Origin: Comamonas sp. lk
GTDB taxonomy: Bacteria; Pseudomonadota; Gammaproteobacteria; Burkholderiales; Burkholderiaceae_C
Length of the DNA stretch: 58,593 nt
Direction: 5' to 3'
Assembly: GCA_945869165.1 (NCBI GenBank)
Contig: CAMBNY010000008.1
Location: 1-58,593, forward strand
In this document: positions 25,046 to 34,534 of the stretch, piece after piece
How positions within the stretch are numbered: the first letter of the stretch is position 1
Layout of the letters: the number at the start of each line of letters is the position of its first letter
The notes under the pieces: generated by a model
The model's input: the letters and a program-made list of their open reading frames with translations, nothing else
What the model was told of the DNA's origin: nothing
Databases searched by the model: none
Translations under genes and position numbers: made by a program

Positions 25046-25975
25046 TTGAGCCGCCCCGCGGCATCACCGGAGTTTGACTTGGCATCCTTGAAGTCCCGTT
25101 TTTTTTACTACGCCGTCAAACGCCAGTTGCGTAAATTCGCTCTGCGCGGCGGCAGCCTGGAGCAAGTACGTGCGGCGCGCGACAAGTCGTCCCAGCGCAT
25201 GTTTCCTGCGCCTGTTGGCGTGCAAGTGCAAGCGGCGCACTTGGGCGACTGTCCCGGCGAATGGCTTCGGCCAGATAGGGCTAGCGCTGACTCGGTCATT
25301 TTGTATTTGCATGGCGGCGCTTACATCACTGGCTCCTGTCACACCCACCGTGGCTTGGCGGGGCACTTAGCCACAGCGGCGGGCCTGGATTGTTTTTTAC
25401 TGGACTACCGGCTTGCGCCAGAGCACCCATTCCCTGCGGCGGTGGACGATGCCCACGCCGCCTACCTGGCGCTGCATGCGCAAAACCCGCTTCGCACGAT
25501 CGTGCTGGCGGGTGACTCGGCCGGTGGTGGCCTGGCGCTGGCGCTAGCGCTGCGTTTGCGCGATGCCGGCCACGTGCCACCCGGGGCCATGGCCTTGCTT
25601 TCGCCTTGGACCGATTTAACGCTCAGCCTGCCCACGCACCAAAGCAAAGCGGCAGTCGATCCGTTTTTCCCCGACACCTCCACCCTGTCCATGGCGGCGC
25701 AACTTTATGCCAGTGCCAAGGACCTTGCGCATCCATTAGCCTCCCCCCATTTCGCCGCGCTGCACGGCCTGCCGCGCACCCTGATTCATGTAGGCGAACA
25801 TGAGGCGCTGTTGGGTGATGCGCACGCACTGGCCGCCAACATGCAAGCGGCGGGGTCACCGGTGCAACTACAAGCGTTTGAAGGGATGTGGCATGTGTGG
25901 CAGATATTTGCGGGACGGTTTGCGGAGGCGGATGCCTCGGTGAAGCAATTGGGGGCGTTTTTGAAGGCGGCTTGA
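25046..25975 (+). CDS. Alpha/beta hydrolase, hormone-sensitive-lipase-type esterase
   Basis: The 309-residue protein begins at a TTG. It has the oxyanion-hole HGGAYITGS, the nucleophile elbow GDSAGGGLALAL, the YRLAPEHPFPAAVDD block and a C-terminal EHEALLGDA plus GMWHVWQ containing the presumed Asp/His of the triad. This is the acetyl-hydrolase or HSL type of small-ester carboxylesterase. Its stop abuts inverted repeat copy B, which separates it from convergent glnE. Confidence 0.9.
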   Translation: MSRPAASPEFDLASLKSRFFYYAVKRQLRKFALRGGSLEQVRAARDKSSQRMFPAPVGVQVQAAHLGDCPGEWLRPDRASADSVILYLHGGAYITGSCHTHRGLAGHLATAAGLDCFLLDYRLAPEHPFPAAVDDAHAAYLALHAQNPLRTIVLAGDSAGGGLALALALRLRDAGHVPPGAMALLSPWTDLTLSLPTHQSKAAVDPFFPDTSTLSMAAQLYASAKDLAHPLASPHFAALHGLPRTLIHVGEHEALLGDAHALAANMQAAGSPVQLQAFEGMWHVWQIFAGRFAEADASVKQLGAFLKAA

Positions 25976-26640
25976 AATGCAGGTTTCGGCCTGTAGGCCG
26001 AGTTACTTTCTTTTGCTTCGCCAAAGAAAAGGTGAGCAAAAGAAAGGCTGTTTTTTTAATACCGGTTTCGGCCTGTTGGCCGAGTTACTTTCTTTTGCTT
26101 CGCCAAAAGAAAGTAACCAAAGAAAAGGCGAGCCAAAGGCCGTGCCCCTTCGGGGTGCCTTGCGCTACTCGCGGCGCGCGGGGTCGGGCGCAAACTCGCT
26201 ACGCTCAAACAGCGCCCGCCCTGATCCGCGCGCCACTGCGTTGCTCAGCACGGCCTATGGCAGCGGGAGGCCCAAATACCGCGTGTGCTCGTTCGCTGCG
26301 CTCACTTTGCACACGCTTGTTGGCGCGCTGCGCGCGCCGTCGCGATAGTCGCCGCCCCCGCCGCAGCCGCGCCAAGCGCCAAACCATTCACTACGACCGC
26401 GTCGTTCCCCAATGCAGGCCACCAAACCCGCACCGCAGCCTTTCGCACCAACACCCCTATCCGACCCAAAACAACAAAATTGGCTGCTACGGCTCCCCTT
26501 CACCCCGGCGGGGGTGAAGGGGCGGGGGGGAAGCGGGGGGCAAAACAGCGGGGGGCAAAAAAGCGGGGAACCAACTAGCGTGGGGAACAAACAAAAGTCC
26601 CAGAAGAAAAACCTCAAAACAAACCAAGTCCGATGCGGCA
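25976..26640. repeat. Long inverted repeat, copy B, with hairpins
   Basis: This is the partner of 20258-20820 in opposite orientation; it matches over nearly its full length by eye, with copy B longer. It fills the space between the stop codons of the convergent hydrolase and glnE. Visible matching hairpins are 26084-26117 (14-base stem, loop CTTCGC) and 26495-26522 (12-base stem CCCCTTCACCCC, loop GGCG). The stem bases are kept while the GC-hairpin loop differs from copy A. A second, imperfect TTACTTTCTTTTG hairpin near 26000 and a T-tract at 26051-26057 are also present. Confidence 0.9.
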
Positions 26641-29367
26641 CTAAACCCCAAACACCGCCCGCCACACCGCAAGTCCCGCTTGCCGCTCATACAGCGCATC
26701 ACCCAAAGCCACATGCGTAGGCTCTTCATTCAAGCGCGCTTTGTGCTGGATCCGCCGCAGCGTTCGATACGCCTGAGCAGCATCATGGCCCAAAGGCACA
26801 GGCAAGAGGCCGCAGTCTTGCGCGATTTGCAGAAGCGCGATATTGCCCACATTAGCGCGCAGACCCGGATGCGCCTGCCCGTGCGCCAGCACCAAAAATT
26901 GCACAGCAAATTCAATGTCCACCATGCCACCCGGGCTGTGCTTGACATCAAAGCGCTCGGCAGGCACCGCGTGGGCGCTGCGCACTTTTTCGCGCATGGC
27001 GGCAATTTCGGCGCGCAGTGCGGCCTGGTCGCGCGCACTGCAAATCACGGCTTCGCGGATGGTGTCAAAACGCGTATGCAGATCGGCGCTGCCCAGCACA
27101 CAGCGCGCCCGCGTCATCGCTTGGTGTTCCCAGGTCCAGGCGGTGTTGGAGCCACGCTGTTGCTGGTAATCGGCATAGGCGGCAAAGGTGGTGACTAAGA
27201 GCCCGGAGCTGCCATTGGGCCGCAACGCGGTGTCGATTTCGTAGAGGTCGCCCTCGCCCGTTTTCACCGTCAGCCAGTTGATCAGTTTGCGCACCAAGGT
27301 GCCGTAGATTTCGCCTGCACGCTCGTCCGGGTCGTCGTACAAAAACACAATGTCCAGATCGCCGCCGTAGCCCAGTTCTTTGCCACCGAGCTTGCCATAG
27401 GCAATGATGGCAATGCGCGGCAGCTCACCGTGGCGCTGCTTCATGCGCTGCCAGACCCAGCGGGTGCTGATGCGCAATATCACTTCGGCCAAAGCGCTTA
27501 AATCATCGGCTACTTGCTCTACGGTGATCAGGCCTTCGACATCGCGCGCCAGCGTGCGAAAAACCTCGGCATGGTGCGCGCGGCGCAGCAGGTTGAGCAG
27601 GTTTTCTTCGTCCTCTTCGCCGCTGTTGCGCAAGGCGATGCAGCGGCGCTCGATATCCGCTTCGCATTCGGCCGCATCAAAGCGTTCGCGCACCATGGTG
27701 CTGCCCGCCAACTCGTCGATCACGCCCGGGTGCTTAAGCAGGTAGCGGGCGGGCCAGCGCGCAGCGCCCAACAGGCGCAACAGGCGCTGGTGCACCGCCG
27801 GGCGCTCGACCAGCAAAGCCAAATAACTTTCGCGGCGCAGCAGCGACTCCATCCAATCCATCAGGCGCAGCGCCGCGTCCTGGGTGATCTCACCCTCCTG
27901 CAACCACTGCCCGGTGCGCTGCACCAGGCGCAATAGGCGGGCGCGCGATTCTTCGCGCAAAGCCAGGATGCGTGGATGGTCGCGCCACAGCGCCAAGTGC
28001 TCTTGCATGGCTTTGGGCAACTGCGCGAGCACGCTGTCCAGATCGGTAGCCAATGCCTGGCCGGGTTTGGCGGTGCCACCCTCTCCCGGCTTACAGCCGG
28101 CACACGCTTTGTCGCCACCGCCAAGCAAGACATCAAATTCCTGCGCTACGTTTTCACGGTGGTGGTCTAGCTGTGCCAAAAATGCACCGGTGCTGGCGAT
28201 GCCCAGGGTGCTGGCAATCCAGGCCAAATCTACATCCTGCGTGGGCAGCACATGGGTTTGCTGGTCGTCCAAATACTGGATGCGGTGTTCGACGCGGCGT
28301 AAAAAAATATAGGCCTCCCGCAAGGCCTGGGCTTTTTCCGCCGGCATCAGGCCCGCTTGCACCAAGCGCTGCAAGGCACTGAGCGTGGGCCGGGTGCGTA
28401 ACTCGGGAAACTGGCCGCCGCGCACCACTTGCAATAGCTGCACGGTAAATTCAATTTCGCGGATGCCGCCGCGCGAGAGCTTGACATCGTTGTGCCGTTC
28501 GGGGTGCCCGGCGCTGCGTTTGCCTGCGTGCTCGCGGATTTGGCGATGCAGCACGCGCAGCGCGTCAAACACGTTGTAATCTAGGTATTTACGGAACACA
28601 AACGGTGTCACCACCGCACGCAATTGCATGGCAAACGCACTACCCACGCTGGACTGCGGCGCCAGCACCCGACTTTTGAGCCAGGCAAAACGCTCCCATT
28701 CGCGGCCCTGGGTTTGGAAATATTCTTCCAAGGCCCCCAGCGACACGGCTGGCGGCCCCGAATTGCCATTAGGCCGCAGCGCCAGATCCACGCGGAACAC
28801 AAAGCCGTGATCGGTGGTGTCGCCCAAAAGCGTATACAGCGCGCGCACCAACTTGCCGTAGTACTCTTGATTGGAAATGCGTCCACGCCCTTCGGGACTA
28901 GCGCTAGTCTCGCCATCGGCTTCGTACACATAAATCAAGTCGATGTCGCTTGAGACATTGAGCTCGCGCGCGCCCAGTTTGCCCATGCCGATGATGCACA
29001 GCGCACTGGCGCTGCCATCGACTTTGCAGGGCGCGCCATGGACCGACTGCACATCGGCGCTCGCCTGGGCATAGGCTTCACACAAGGCCAACTCGGCCAG
29101 ATCGGTCATGGCGGCGCTTACCTCACTCAGGTCCAAACCATGCTCGCAGTCCAAGACCAAGAGGCGCTCGAGGACCTGCTGGCGGGTGATACGTAAGGCC
29201 TCACCGACAGCCAAGCCTTGGGCGCGTAATTGCTGATAAAACTTCGATTGCAATGGGCCCGTTGGCACACCGACTGGCAATAGGTGCACAGCTTGCCCGT
29301 AGCGCCTGCGCACCCGCTGCGCAAATCGCGAATGCGCTGCGCCCGAAGGTGGGTCAATGCCGGTCAT
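26641..29367 (-). CDS. glnE: Bifunctional glutamine synthetase adenylyltransferase/deadenylyltransferase
   Basis: The 908-residue enzyme attaches and removes AMP on glutamine synthetase in response to PII. It has two nucleotidyltransferase domains. The N-terminal one carries SSDIDLIYVYE with GRGRISNQEYYGKLVRAL; the C-terminal one carries GGDLDIVFLYDDP with FDVKHSPGGMVDIEFAVQFLVL. Length is close to the family's usual 940. An odd glycine-rich linker with C-A-G-C lies between the domains (GGGDKACAGCKPGEGG, near residues 415-430). It begins 26 bases from the divergent yhdP start. Confidence 0.96.
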   Translation of the reverse strand: MTGIDPPSGAAHSRFAQRVRRRYGQAVHLLPVGVPTGPLQSKFYQQLRAQGLAVGEALRITRQQVLERLLVLDCEHGLDLSEVSAAMTDLAELALCEAYAQASADVQSVHGAPCKVDGSASALCIIGMGKLGARELNVSSDIDLIYVYEADGETSASPEGRGRISNQEYYGKLVRALYTLLGDTTDHGFVFRVDLALRPNGNSGPPAVSLGALEEYFQTQGREWERFAWLKSRVLAPQSSVGSAFAMQLRAVVTPFVFRKYLDYNVFDALRVLHRQIREHAGKRSAGHPERHNDVKLSRGGIREIEFTVQLLQVVRGGQFPELRTRPTLSALQRLVQAGLMPAEKAQALREAYIFLRRVEHRIQYLDDQQTHVLPTQDVDLAWIASTLGIASTGAFLAQLDHHRENVAQEFDVLLGGGDKACAGCKPGEGGTAKPGQALATDLDSVLAQLPKAMQEHLALWRDHPRILALREESRARLLRLVQRTGQWLQEGEITQDAALRLMDWMESLLRRESYLALLVERPAVHQRLLRLLGAARWPARYLLKHPGVIDELAGSTMVRERFDAAECEADIERRCIALRNSGEEDEENLLNLLRRAHHAEVFRTLARDVEGLITVEQVADDLSALAEVILRISTRWVWQRMKQRHGELPRIAIIAYGKLGGKELGYGGDLDIVFLYDDPDERAGEIYGTLVRKLINWLTVKTGEGDLYEIDTALRPNGSSGLLVTTFAAYADYQQQRGSNTAWTWEHQAMTRARCVLGSADLHTRFDTIREAVICSARDQAALRAEIAAMREKVRSAHAVPAERFDVKHSPGGMVDIEFAVQFLVLAHGQAHPGLRANVGNIALLQIAQDCGLLPVPLGHDAAQAYRTLRRIQHKARLNEEPTHVALGDALYERQAGLAVWRAVFGV

Positions 29368-29393
29368 AATTCCCTGCCTGCTTCAACGTGCCA

Positions 29394-32300
29394 ATGACTG
29401 ATAACCCACCCACTCCATCGCGCACGCTTTTGGTCATTTCGTTCCTTGCCAAGTGGCTGATGTGGCTGGTAGCCGCAGCATGGTTGTCGTTTGGCTTGTT
29501 TTGGGGGATGCTGCACTTTGTCATTGTGCCGCGAATCGACACCTTGCGCCCTTGGCTGGAAGAACAGGCCAGCCGCAGCCTGGGCATTGGGGTGCGTATC
29601 GGTAATGTGGAGGCGGTTTCCAATGGTCTGATTCCCTCTATTGCACTACACGGCGTTCAATTGATTGACAAAGACGGCCGGGTTGCCCTGATGCTCCCTA
29701 CCGTAAGCGCGGCCATTTCCCCGCGCTCATTGGCGGCGGGTCGGCTTGAGCAGTTGTACGTCGAAGGGGCGGCACTGGATATCCGGCGCGCCAAGGACCG
29801 CTCTATTTGGATCGCGGGCCTGCAACTGAGCGCTTTGGACAACGCACCTGATGCCGCCAGCGACTGGCTCTTCAGTCAACCCGAAGTGGCCATACGCCAT
29901 GGCCAGGTGCGTTGGACAGACGAAACCCGTAACGCCGCACCGCTGGAACTATCCGACGTGGACTTTGTGCTGCGCAATCGCCATTTCAGCCATGCCTTGC
30001 GCCTTGACGCCAACCTGCCATCCCATTGGGGCGAACGTTTCACCGTACAAGGTAATTTCAGCCACCCGGTACTGGCCCTTCACGCGGGAGACATCGACAA
30101 CTGGTCAGGCCAGGTGTATGCCCTGTTCGGCCAAGTGGACTGGGGCCAGTTGCGTAACTACCTGGACATGGGCACCCATGTGAGCGAGGGGCGCGGTAGC
30201 GTGCGCGCCTGGGTCGATGTACTGCGCGGTCGCTTTACCGGTGGCTCGGCCGATGTTCTGGTCAATGATGTGCACTTGGGTAAGGGCCCGGACGGCGCCG
30301 CCATGGTCTTGCCCAGCGCTTCCGGGCGACTGGCGGCGCGTAGCATCGAAGGAGGCATGGAGTACGTCAGCGAAGGCCTTCAATTTGTAACCACCGATGG
30401 TTTGCGCTGGCCCGGAGGCTATGTGCGCCTTTCACTGTGGGATGCCCAGGACAGCAAAGGAGCCCGTATTGATTCGCTACCGGCGCGCGGCGAATTGAGC
30501 ACCGAGCGCCTAGACCTGGCGGCATTGAGCCAGATTGCACAACGCTTTCCCATTGACGGCAAACTGCGCGGGGCACTGGAGCGCTATCAACCAGTTGGCA
30601 TGGTGCAAGGTTTTCAGGCCAGCTGGAAAGGTCCGGCCAATGAGCCGCAAAGCTTTACCGTCAAAGGTCACATCCGGCAAGCCGGGCTTGCCGCACAAGC
30701 GGACGGCCAACCGGGCTTTCGAGGCATGGACCTGGAACTGGACATGAGCGAGCAGGGCGGGCGGGCACACATCGCACTGGACAACGGCGCGCTGGATGTA
30801 GGTAAACACTGGTCTGAGCCGCTCCTGCCCATGCAGCAATTGAGCGGCGACCTGCAATGGAAAAAAACCGGCACGCGCTGGACCGTGAACGCCAACAAAA
30901 TCCGCCTCTCCAATGCGGATATCCAAGGCGAAATTCAGGGGCAATGGACCAAGGATCAAAAAGCCGCAGGGCCGGGAACGCTCGATTTACAGGGCCAATT
31001 TGCCCGTATAGAGCTGGCGCGCGTGCAACGCTATTTGCCGCTGAATTTATCTAAAGAGCTGCGCGATTATTTAAAAGACGCGATACGTGGTGGCACTGCC
31101 TCAGACATCAAGCTGCAACTCAAAGGCGATTTGCACGAATTTCCTTTTGCACAAGGACAGCAAGGTGAGTTCCGTATTGCGGCCAACCTGAGCAATGCCC
31201 ATTACGCCTATGCGCCCAATACACGCCCTGCTTCGGGAAGGCCGCCCTGGCCTGTATTTACCCAACTGACCGGTGAACTGGTGATTGACCAGCGTGGCCT
31301 CTACCTCAACGGCATGCGCGGCCTCTGGGGCGCGGTGCCCATGGTACGGGGTGACGCGGTCATCAACAACTTGTATGGCGCCGCTACCGTGTCAGTGAAT
31401 GCGCAAGGGCGCGGACCACTGGCCGATGCGCTAGCCCTTACCAATAATTCACCGCTGGCGGAAATGACCGGTCAGGCACTGGCCAAGGCCTCGGTGAACG
31501 GCATGGCCGAGTACCGCGTCAAACTAGATTTCCCCTTGGCAGACACCAACCGTATGGGCGTGGCCGGTAGTGTCAATCTGCAAGGCAATGATGTGCAAGT
31601 GACGCCCACCACACCGCGCGTGCTGCGCGCGCGCGGGCCTGTGAATTTCACGGAGTTTGGCTACACCGTCAATGGCGTGACCGGGCGTTTATTCGGCGGG
31701 GATGTGCGCATCGATGGCAGCCTGGGCAATCTGAGCAGTGCGGCCGACGGCACAACTACAGCGGCCAAGCCGGCGGACAATGCCGCCAGCGCAAAAGCCA
31801 GCCCTTTGGTCTTGCGGCTCGATGGACGCGTCAGTGCCGAAGGCTTGCGTGAAGCCACTGAGCTGGGCGGCCTTGCCAACCTAGCGCATTACACCAGCGG
31901 CGCCACCAATTACCAGGCCATTATTGGGATGCGCGCCGGCGTGCCCGATATCACCGTCAACTCCACGCTGGCAGGCATGGCCTTAAGCCTTCCGGCGCCC
32001 TTGGCCAAAACTACGGAAGCCGTATTACCCCTGCGCCTGCAAATCTCCGCGCCCCTTGACACCAGCAACATGGCGCTCGCAAAAACACAGGACCAGTGGC
32101 AAGTCAGTCTTGGCAGCGTCGGCCATTTGAACTTGGTGCGAGATATCTCCAGCACTGCGCCGCGCGTGCTGCGCGGCACCCTGGCAGTGGGCAATGGCGC
32201 AGGTGATGCCATGGCAATGCCGACGCAAGGCATATCAGCACGTATGGCGATGGATAGCCTGGACGTTGACAGCTGGTCCGCACTGTTCAGTGGCGCAAGC

Positions 32301-33521
32301 AGCAACAACGCGCGTAAAAAGATCAACACGCCCCAGTTCGACTTGGGTGCTGATTTCCTACCAAGCGCTTTACAACTGCGCGCGCGCGATCTCAACTGGA
32401 GTGGGCATACGGTACATGCGGTCAACCTGAAAGCCACCCGGGCGGGTAATGTGTGGCGCGGCCAGGTGGAGGCCACCGAGTTCAGTGGCCAGATGGAGTA
32501 CCGCCAGGCGGGCCTGGGCGCGTCAAGCGCTGACAGCGCCAATGCCGGCCGTTTATATGCACGGCTGACCAAGCTGACACTCAATACCAGTGCAGCGCAA
32601 GACGTTGATAAATTGCTCGATGAGCAACCAGCCAGCATCCCGGCACTTGATATCGTGGCCGACGAGTTTGAATTGTCAGGAAAGAAATTAGGGCGGCTGG
32701 AGGTGGAGGCCATCAACCAGGTATCGCCTGCCGCCCGCGATACGCAGCGTGAATGGTTACTCAAACGCTTTAATGTCACCATGCCCGAAGCCGTGCTCAA
32801 TGCCAGTGGCTCTTGGCGTTTGCAGGCGCCAGGCCCCGGTGCGCAAGCCAATCTACCCGCAGACCCCATGCGCGACCGGCGCCGCACCAATTTGGATTTC
32901 AAGCTGGAAATCAAAGACTCCGGCGATTTGCTGGCGCGCTACGGCATGAAAAACGTGATCCGCAAGGGCAAAGGAAAAATTGAAGGGCAGGTCGGTTGGC
33001 TGGGCTCTCCGATCACCGTGGACTATCCCAGCATGAGCGGCAACTTTAATGTGGCACTCGAGGATGGCCAATTCCTCAAAAGCGATCCGGGTATTGCCAA
33101 GCTGCTGGGGGTGCTTAGCTTGCAATCGCTGCCACGCCGCCTGATGCTGGATTTTCGCGATGTGTTCAGCGAAGGCTTTGGATTTGATTTTGTGCGCGGC
33201 GACGTCATTATTTCGCAGGGGCAGGCGCGCACCAATAATTTACAAATGAAGGGTCCCAATGCGGTGGTCTTGATGGAAGGCAGCACCGATATCGCGCGTG
33301 AAACCCAAGCCATTAAGGTGGTAGTGATCCCGGAGTTCAATGCCGCAGGGGCAGCGCTGGTGTACACCGCCGTCAACCCCGTGGTGGGCATTTATTCTTT
33401 ACTGGCGCAATGGTTGCTGCTCAAGCCGCTGGTACAAGCCAATACCCATGAATTTTTTATTGACGGTACCTGGGTCGAGCCGCGCGTGACCAAGGTCGAG
33501 CGCAACGCAGGTAGCAAGTAG
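29394..33521 (+). CDS. yhdP: YhdP family AsmA-like inner-membrane protein
   Basis: The 1375-residue protein (ATG 29394) has one N-terminal membrane helix (about residues 10-40), then a long periplasmic beta-rich region of DUF3971/AsmA type ending in a conserved C-terminal domain (EFFIDGTWVEPRVTKV). YhdP family members bridge inner and outer membranes and move phospholipids. Length fits the roughly 1270-residue E. coli protein with modest extension. The gene order with glnE divergent and a nitrilase gene downstream is usual in betaproteobacteria. The gene is long, single and of uniform character. Confidence 0.93.
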   Translation: MTDNPPTPSRTLLVISFLAKWLMWLVAAAWLSFGLFWGMLHFVIVPRIDTLRPWLEEQASRSLGIGVRIGNVEAVSNGLIPSIALHGVQLIDKDGRVALMLPTVSAAISPRSLAAGRLEQLYVEGAALDIRRAKDRSIWIAGLQLSALDNAPDAASDWLFSQPEVAIRHGQVRWTDETRNAAPLELSDVDFVLRNRHFSHALRLDANLPSHWGERFTVQGNFSHPVLALHAGDIDNWSGQVYALFGQVDWGQLRNYLDMGTHVSEGRGSVRAWVDVLRGRFTGGSADVLVNDVHLGKGPDGAAMVLPSASGRLAARSIEGGMEYVSEGLQFVTTDGLRWPGGYVRLSLWDAQDSKGARIDSLPARGELSTERLDLAALSQIAQRFPIDGKLRGALERYQPVGMVQGFQASWKGPANEPQSFTVKGHIRQAGLAAQADGQPGFRGMDLELDMSEQGGRAHIALDNGALDVGKHWSEPLLPMQQLSGDLQWKKTGTRWTVNANKIRLSNADIQGEIQGQWTKDQKAAGPGTLDLQGQFARIELARVQRYLPLNLSKELRDYLKDAIRGGTASDIKLQLKGDLHEFPFAQGQQGEFRIAANLSNAHYAYAPNTRPASGRPPWPVFTQLTGELVIDQRGLYLNGMRGLWGAVPMVRGDAVINNLYGAATVSVNAQGRGPLADALALTNNSPLAEMTGQALAKASVNGMAEYRVKLDFPLADTNRMGVAGSVNLQGNDVQVTPTTPRVLRARGPVNFTEFGYTVNGVTGRLFGGDVRIDGSLGNLSSAADGTTTAAKPADNAASAKASPLVLRLDGRVSAEGLREATELGGLANLAHYTSGATNYQAIIGMRAGVPDITVNSTLAGMALSLPAPLAKTTEAVLPLRLQISAPLDTSNMALAKTQDQWQVSLGSVGHLNLVRDISSTAPRVLRGTLAVGNGAGDAMAMPTQGISARMAMDSLDVDSWSALFSGASSNNARKKINTPQFDLGADFLPSALQLRARDLNWSGHTVHAVNLKATRAGNVWRGQVEATEFSGQMEYRQAGLGASSADSANAGRLYARLTKLTLNTSAAQDVDKLLDEQPASIPALDIVADEFELSGKKLGRLEVEAINQVSPAARDTQREWLLKRFNVTMPEAVLNASGSWRLQAPGPGAQANLPADPMRDRRRTNLDFKLEIKDSGDLLARYGMKNVIRKGKGKIEGQVGWLGSPITVDYPSMSGNFNVALEDGQFLKSDPGIAKLLGVLSLQSLPRRLMLDFRDVFSEGFGFDFVRGDVIISQGQARTNNLQMKGPNAVVLMEGSTDIARETQAIKVVVIPEFNAAGAALVYTAVNPVVGIYSLLAQWLLLKPLVQANTHEFFIDGTWVEPRVTKVERNAGSK

Positions 33522-33564
33522 GGCTTTCGGTCTCGCAAAAGACGCATTTATTCAGGAGTAAGGT

Positions 33565-34389
33565 ATGCAGGTTGCAGCGATACAAATGATTTCCACCGGC
33601 GTGGTGCAGGACAACCTGGCGCAAGCGGGCAAGTTGCTGGAAGAAGCTGCGCGCGCCGGGGCCGAACTGGCGGTACTGCCGGAATATTTTTGCCTGATAG
33701 GCCAACACGATGGCGAGAAGCTGGCCATTCAGGAGCAGTTTGGCAGTGGTCCGATCCAGGACTTCTTGTCCGAGCATGCGCGCCGTCTGGGCCTGTGGAT
33801 TGTGGGAGGCACATTGCCTTTGTCCATCAAGGCATCGGGGCACAGCGACAAGGTATTTAACAGTAGCCTGGCCTTTGACCCGCAAGGCGCTTGCACTGCG
33901 CGTTACGACAAGATTCATTTATTCCGCTTTGACAATGGCACCGAGTCCTATGACGAATCACGCGTGCTGCAAGCGGGCCATCAGCCGGTGCAGTTTGCGC
34001 TGCCATCGCGCGACGGCCATACCTGGACAGTGGGCCTAAGCGTGTGCTACGACTTGCGCTTTGCCGAGTTGTACCGCACGCACGCCGCCGCCGGGGCGGA
34101 TTTGTTGCTCGTGCCCAGCGCTTTTACTTACACCACGGGCCAGGCGCATTGGGAATTGCTGCTGCGTGCCCGCGCTGTGGAAAACCTGAGCTTCGTGGTG
34201 GCCGCTGCGCAAGGCGGCACGCACCCCAACGGGCGCCGTACCTGGGGCCAATCCTTGGCCATAGACCCTTGGGGCGCCATATTGGCCCAGCAGGCGCAAG
34301 AACCGGGTGTGATCTTGGCCACGTTGGATGCAGCGCAATTGGCACGCTGCCGCATGCAGCTACCGGCTTTGCAGCACCGCTTGTTGTGA
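33565..34389 (+). CDS. Carbon-nitrogen hydrolase (Nit1/NitA-like amidase)
   Basis: The 274-residue nitrilase-superfamily enzyme has the catalytic triad Glu40 (LAVLPEYF), Lys116 (ARYDKIHLF) and Cys161 (GLSVCYDLRFAEL). This is the branch near mammalian Nit1 and bacterial deaminated-glutathione or omega-amidases. The role is probably hydrolysis of a metabolite amide such as deaminated glutathione, but this is not proven. A Shine-Dalgarno-like AGGAG lies before the ATG. It follows yhdP by 43 bases. Confidence 0.9.
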   Translation: MQVAAIQMISTGVVQDNLAQAGKLLEEAARAGAELAVLPEYFCLIGQHDGEKLAIQEQFGSGPIQDFLSEHARRLGLWIVGGTLPLSIKASGHSDKVFNSSLAFDPQGACTARYDKIHLFRFDNGTESYDESRVLQAGHQPVQFALPSRDGHTWTVGLSVCYDLRFAELYRTHAAAGADLLLVPSAFTYTTGQAHWELLLRARAVENLSFVVAAAQGGTHPNGRRTWGQSLAIDPWGAILAQQAQEPGVILATLDAAQLARCRMQLPALQHRLL

Positions 34390-34396
34390 AAGACGC

Positions 34397-34534
34397 TTAC
34401 GGCTTGGGTGGCGTTTCGTCATCAGAGGATTGCGGGGGCAACTCCCCGTTTTTGCGCCCCGAAAACATGGTCCACCACACGATGCCAACCAGCAACACGC
34501 CAGCGCCGAGTGCTTCCAAAATAATCAGGGTCAT
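34397..34534 (-). CDS. Small single-pass membrane protein
   Basis: A 45-residue product starting at 34534: MTLIILEALGAGVLLVGIVW, then WTMFSGRKNGELPPQSSDD and a short proline-rich tail. The N-terminal 20 residues make one membrane helix and the WWTMFSGRK junction with basic residues marks the cytoplasmic side. I recognise such short membrane proteins as common in related genomes, but I cannot name a function. It is convergent with the nitrilase gene (7-base gap) and lies over the 5' end of mltA on the opposite strand. Confidence 0.6.
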   Translation of the reverse strand: MTLIILEALGAGVLLVGIVWWTMFSGRKNGELPPQSSDDETPPKP

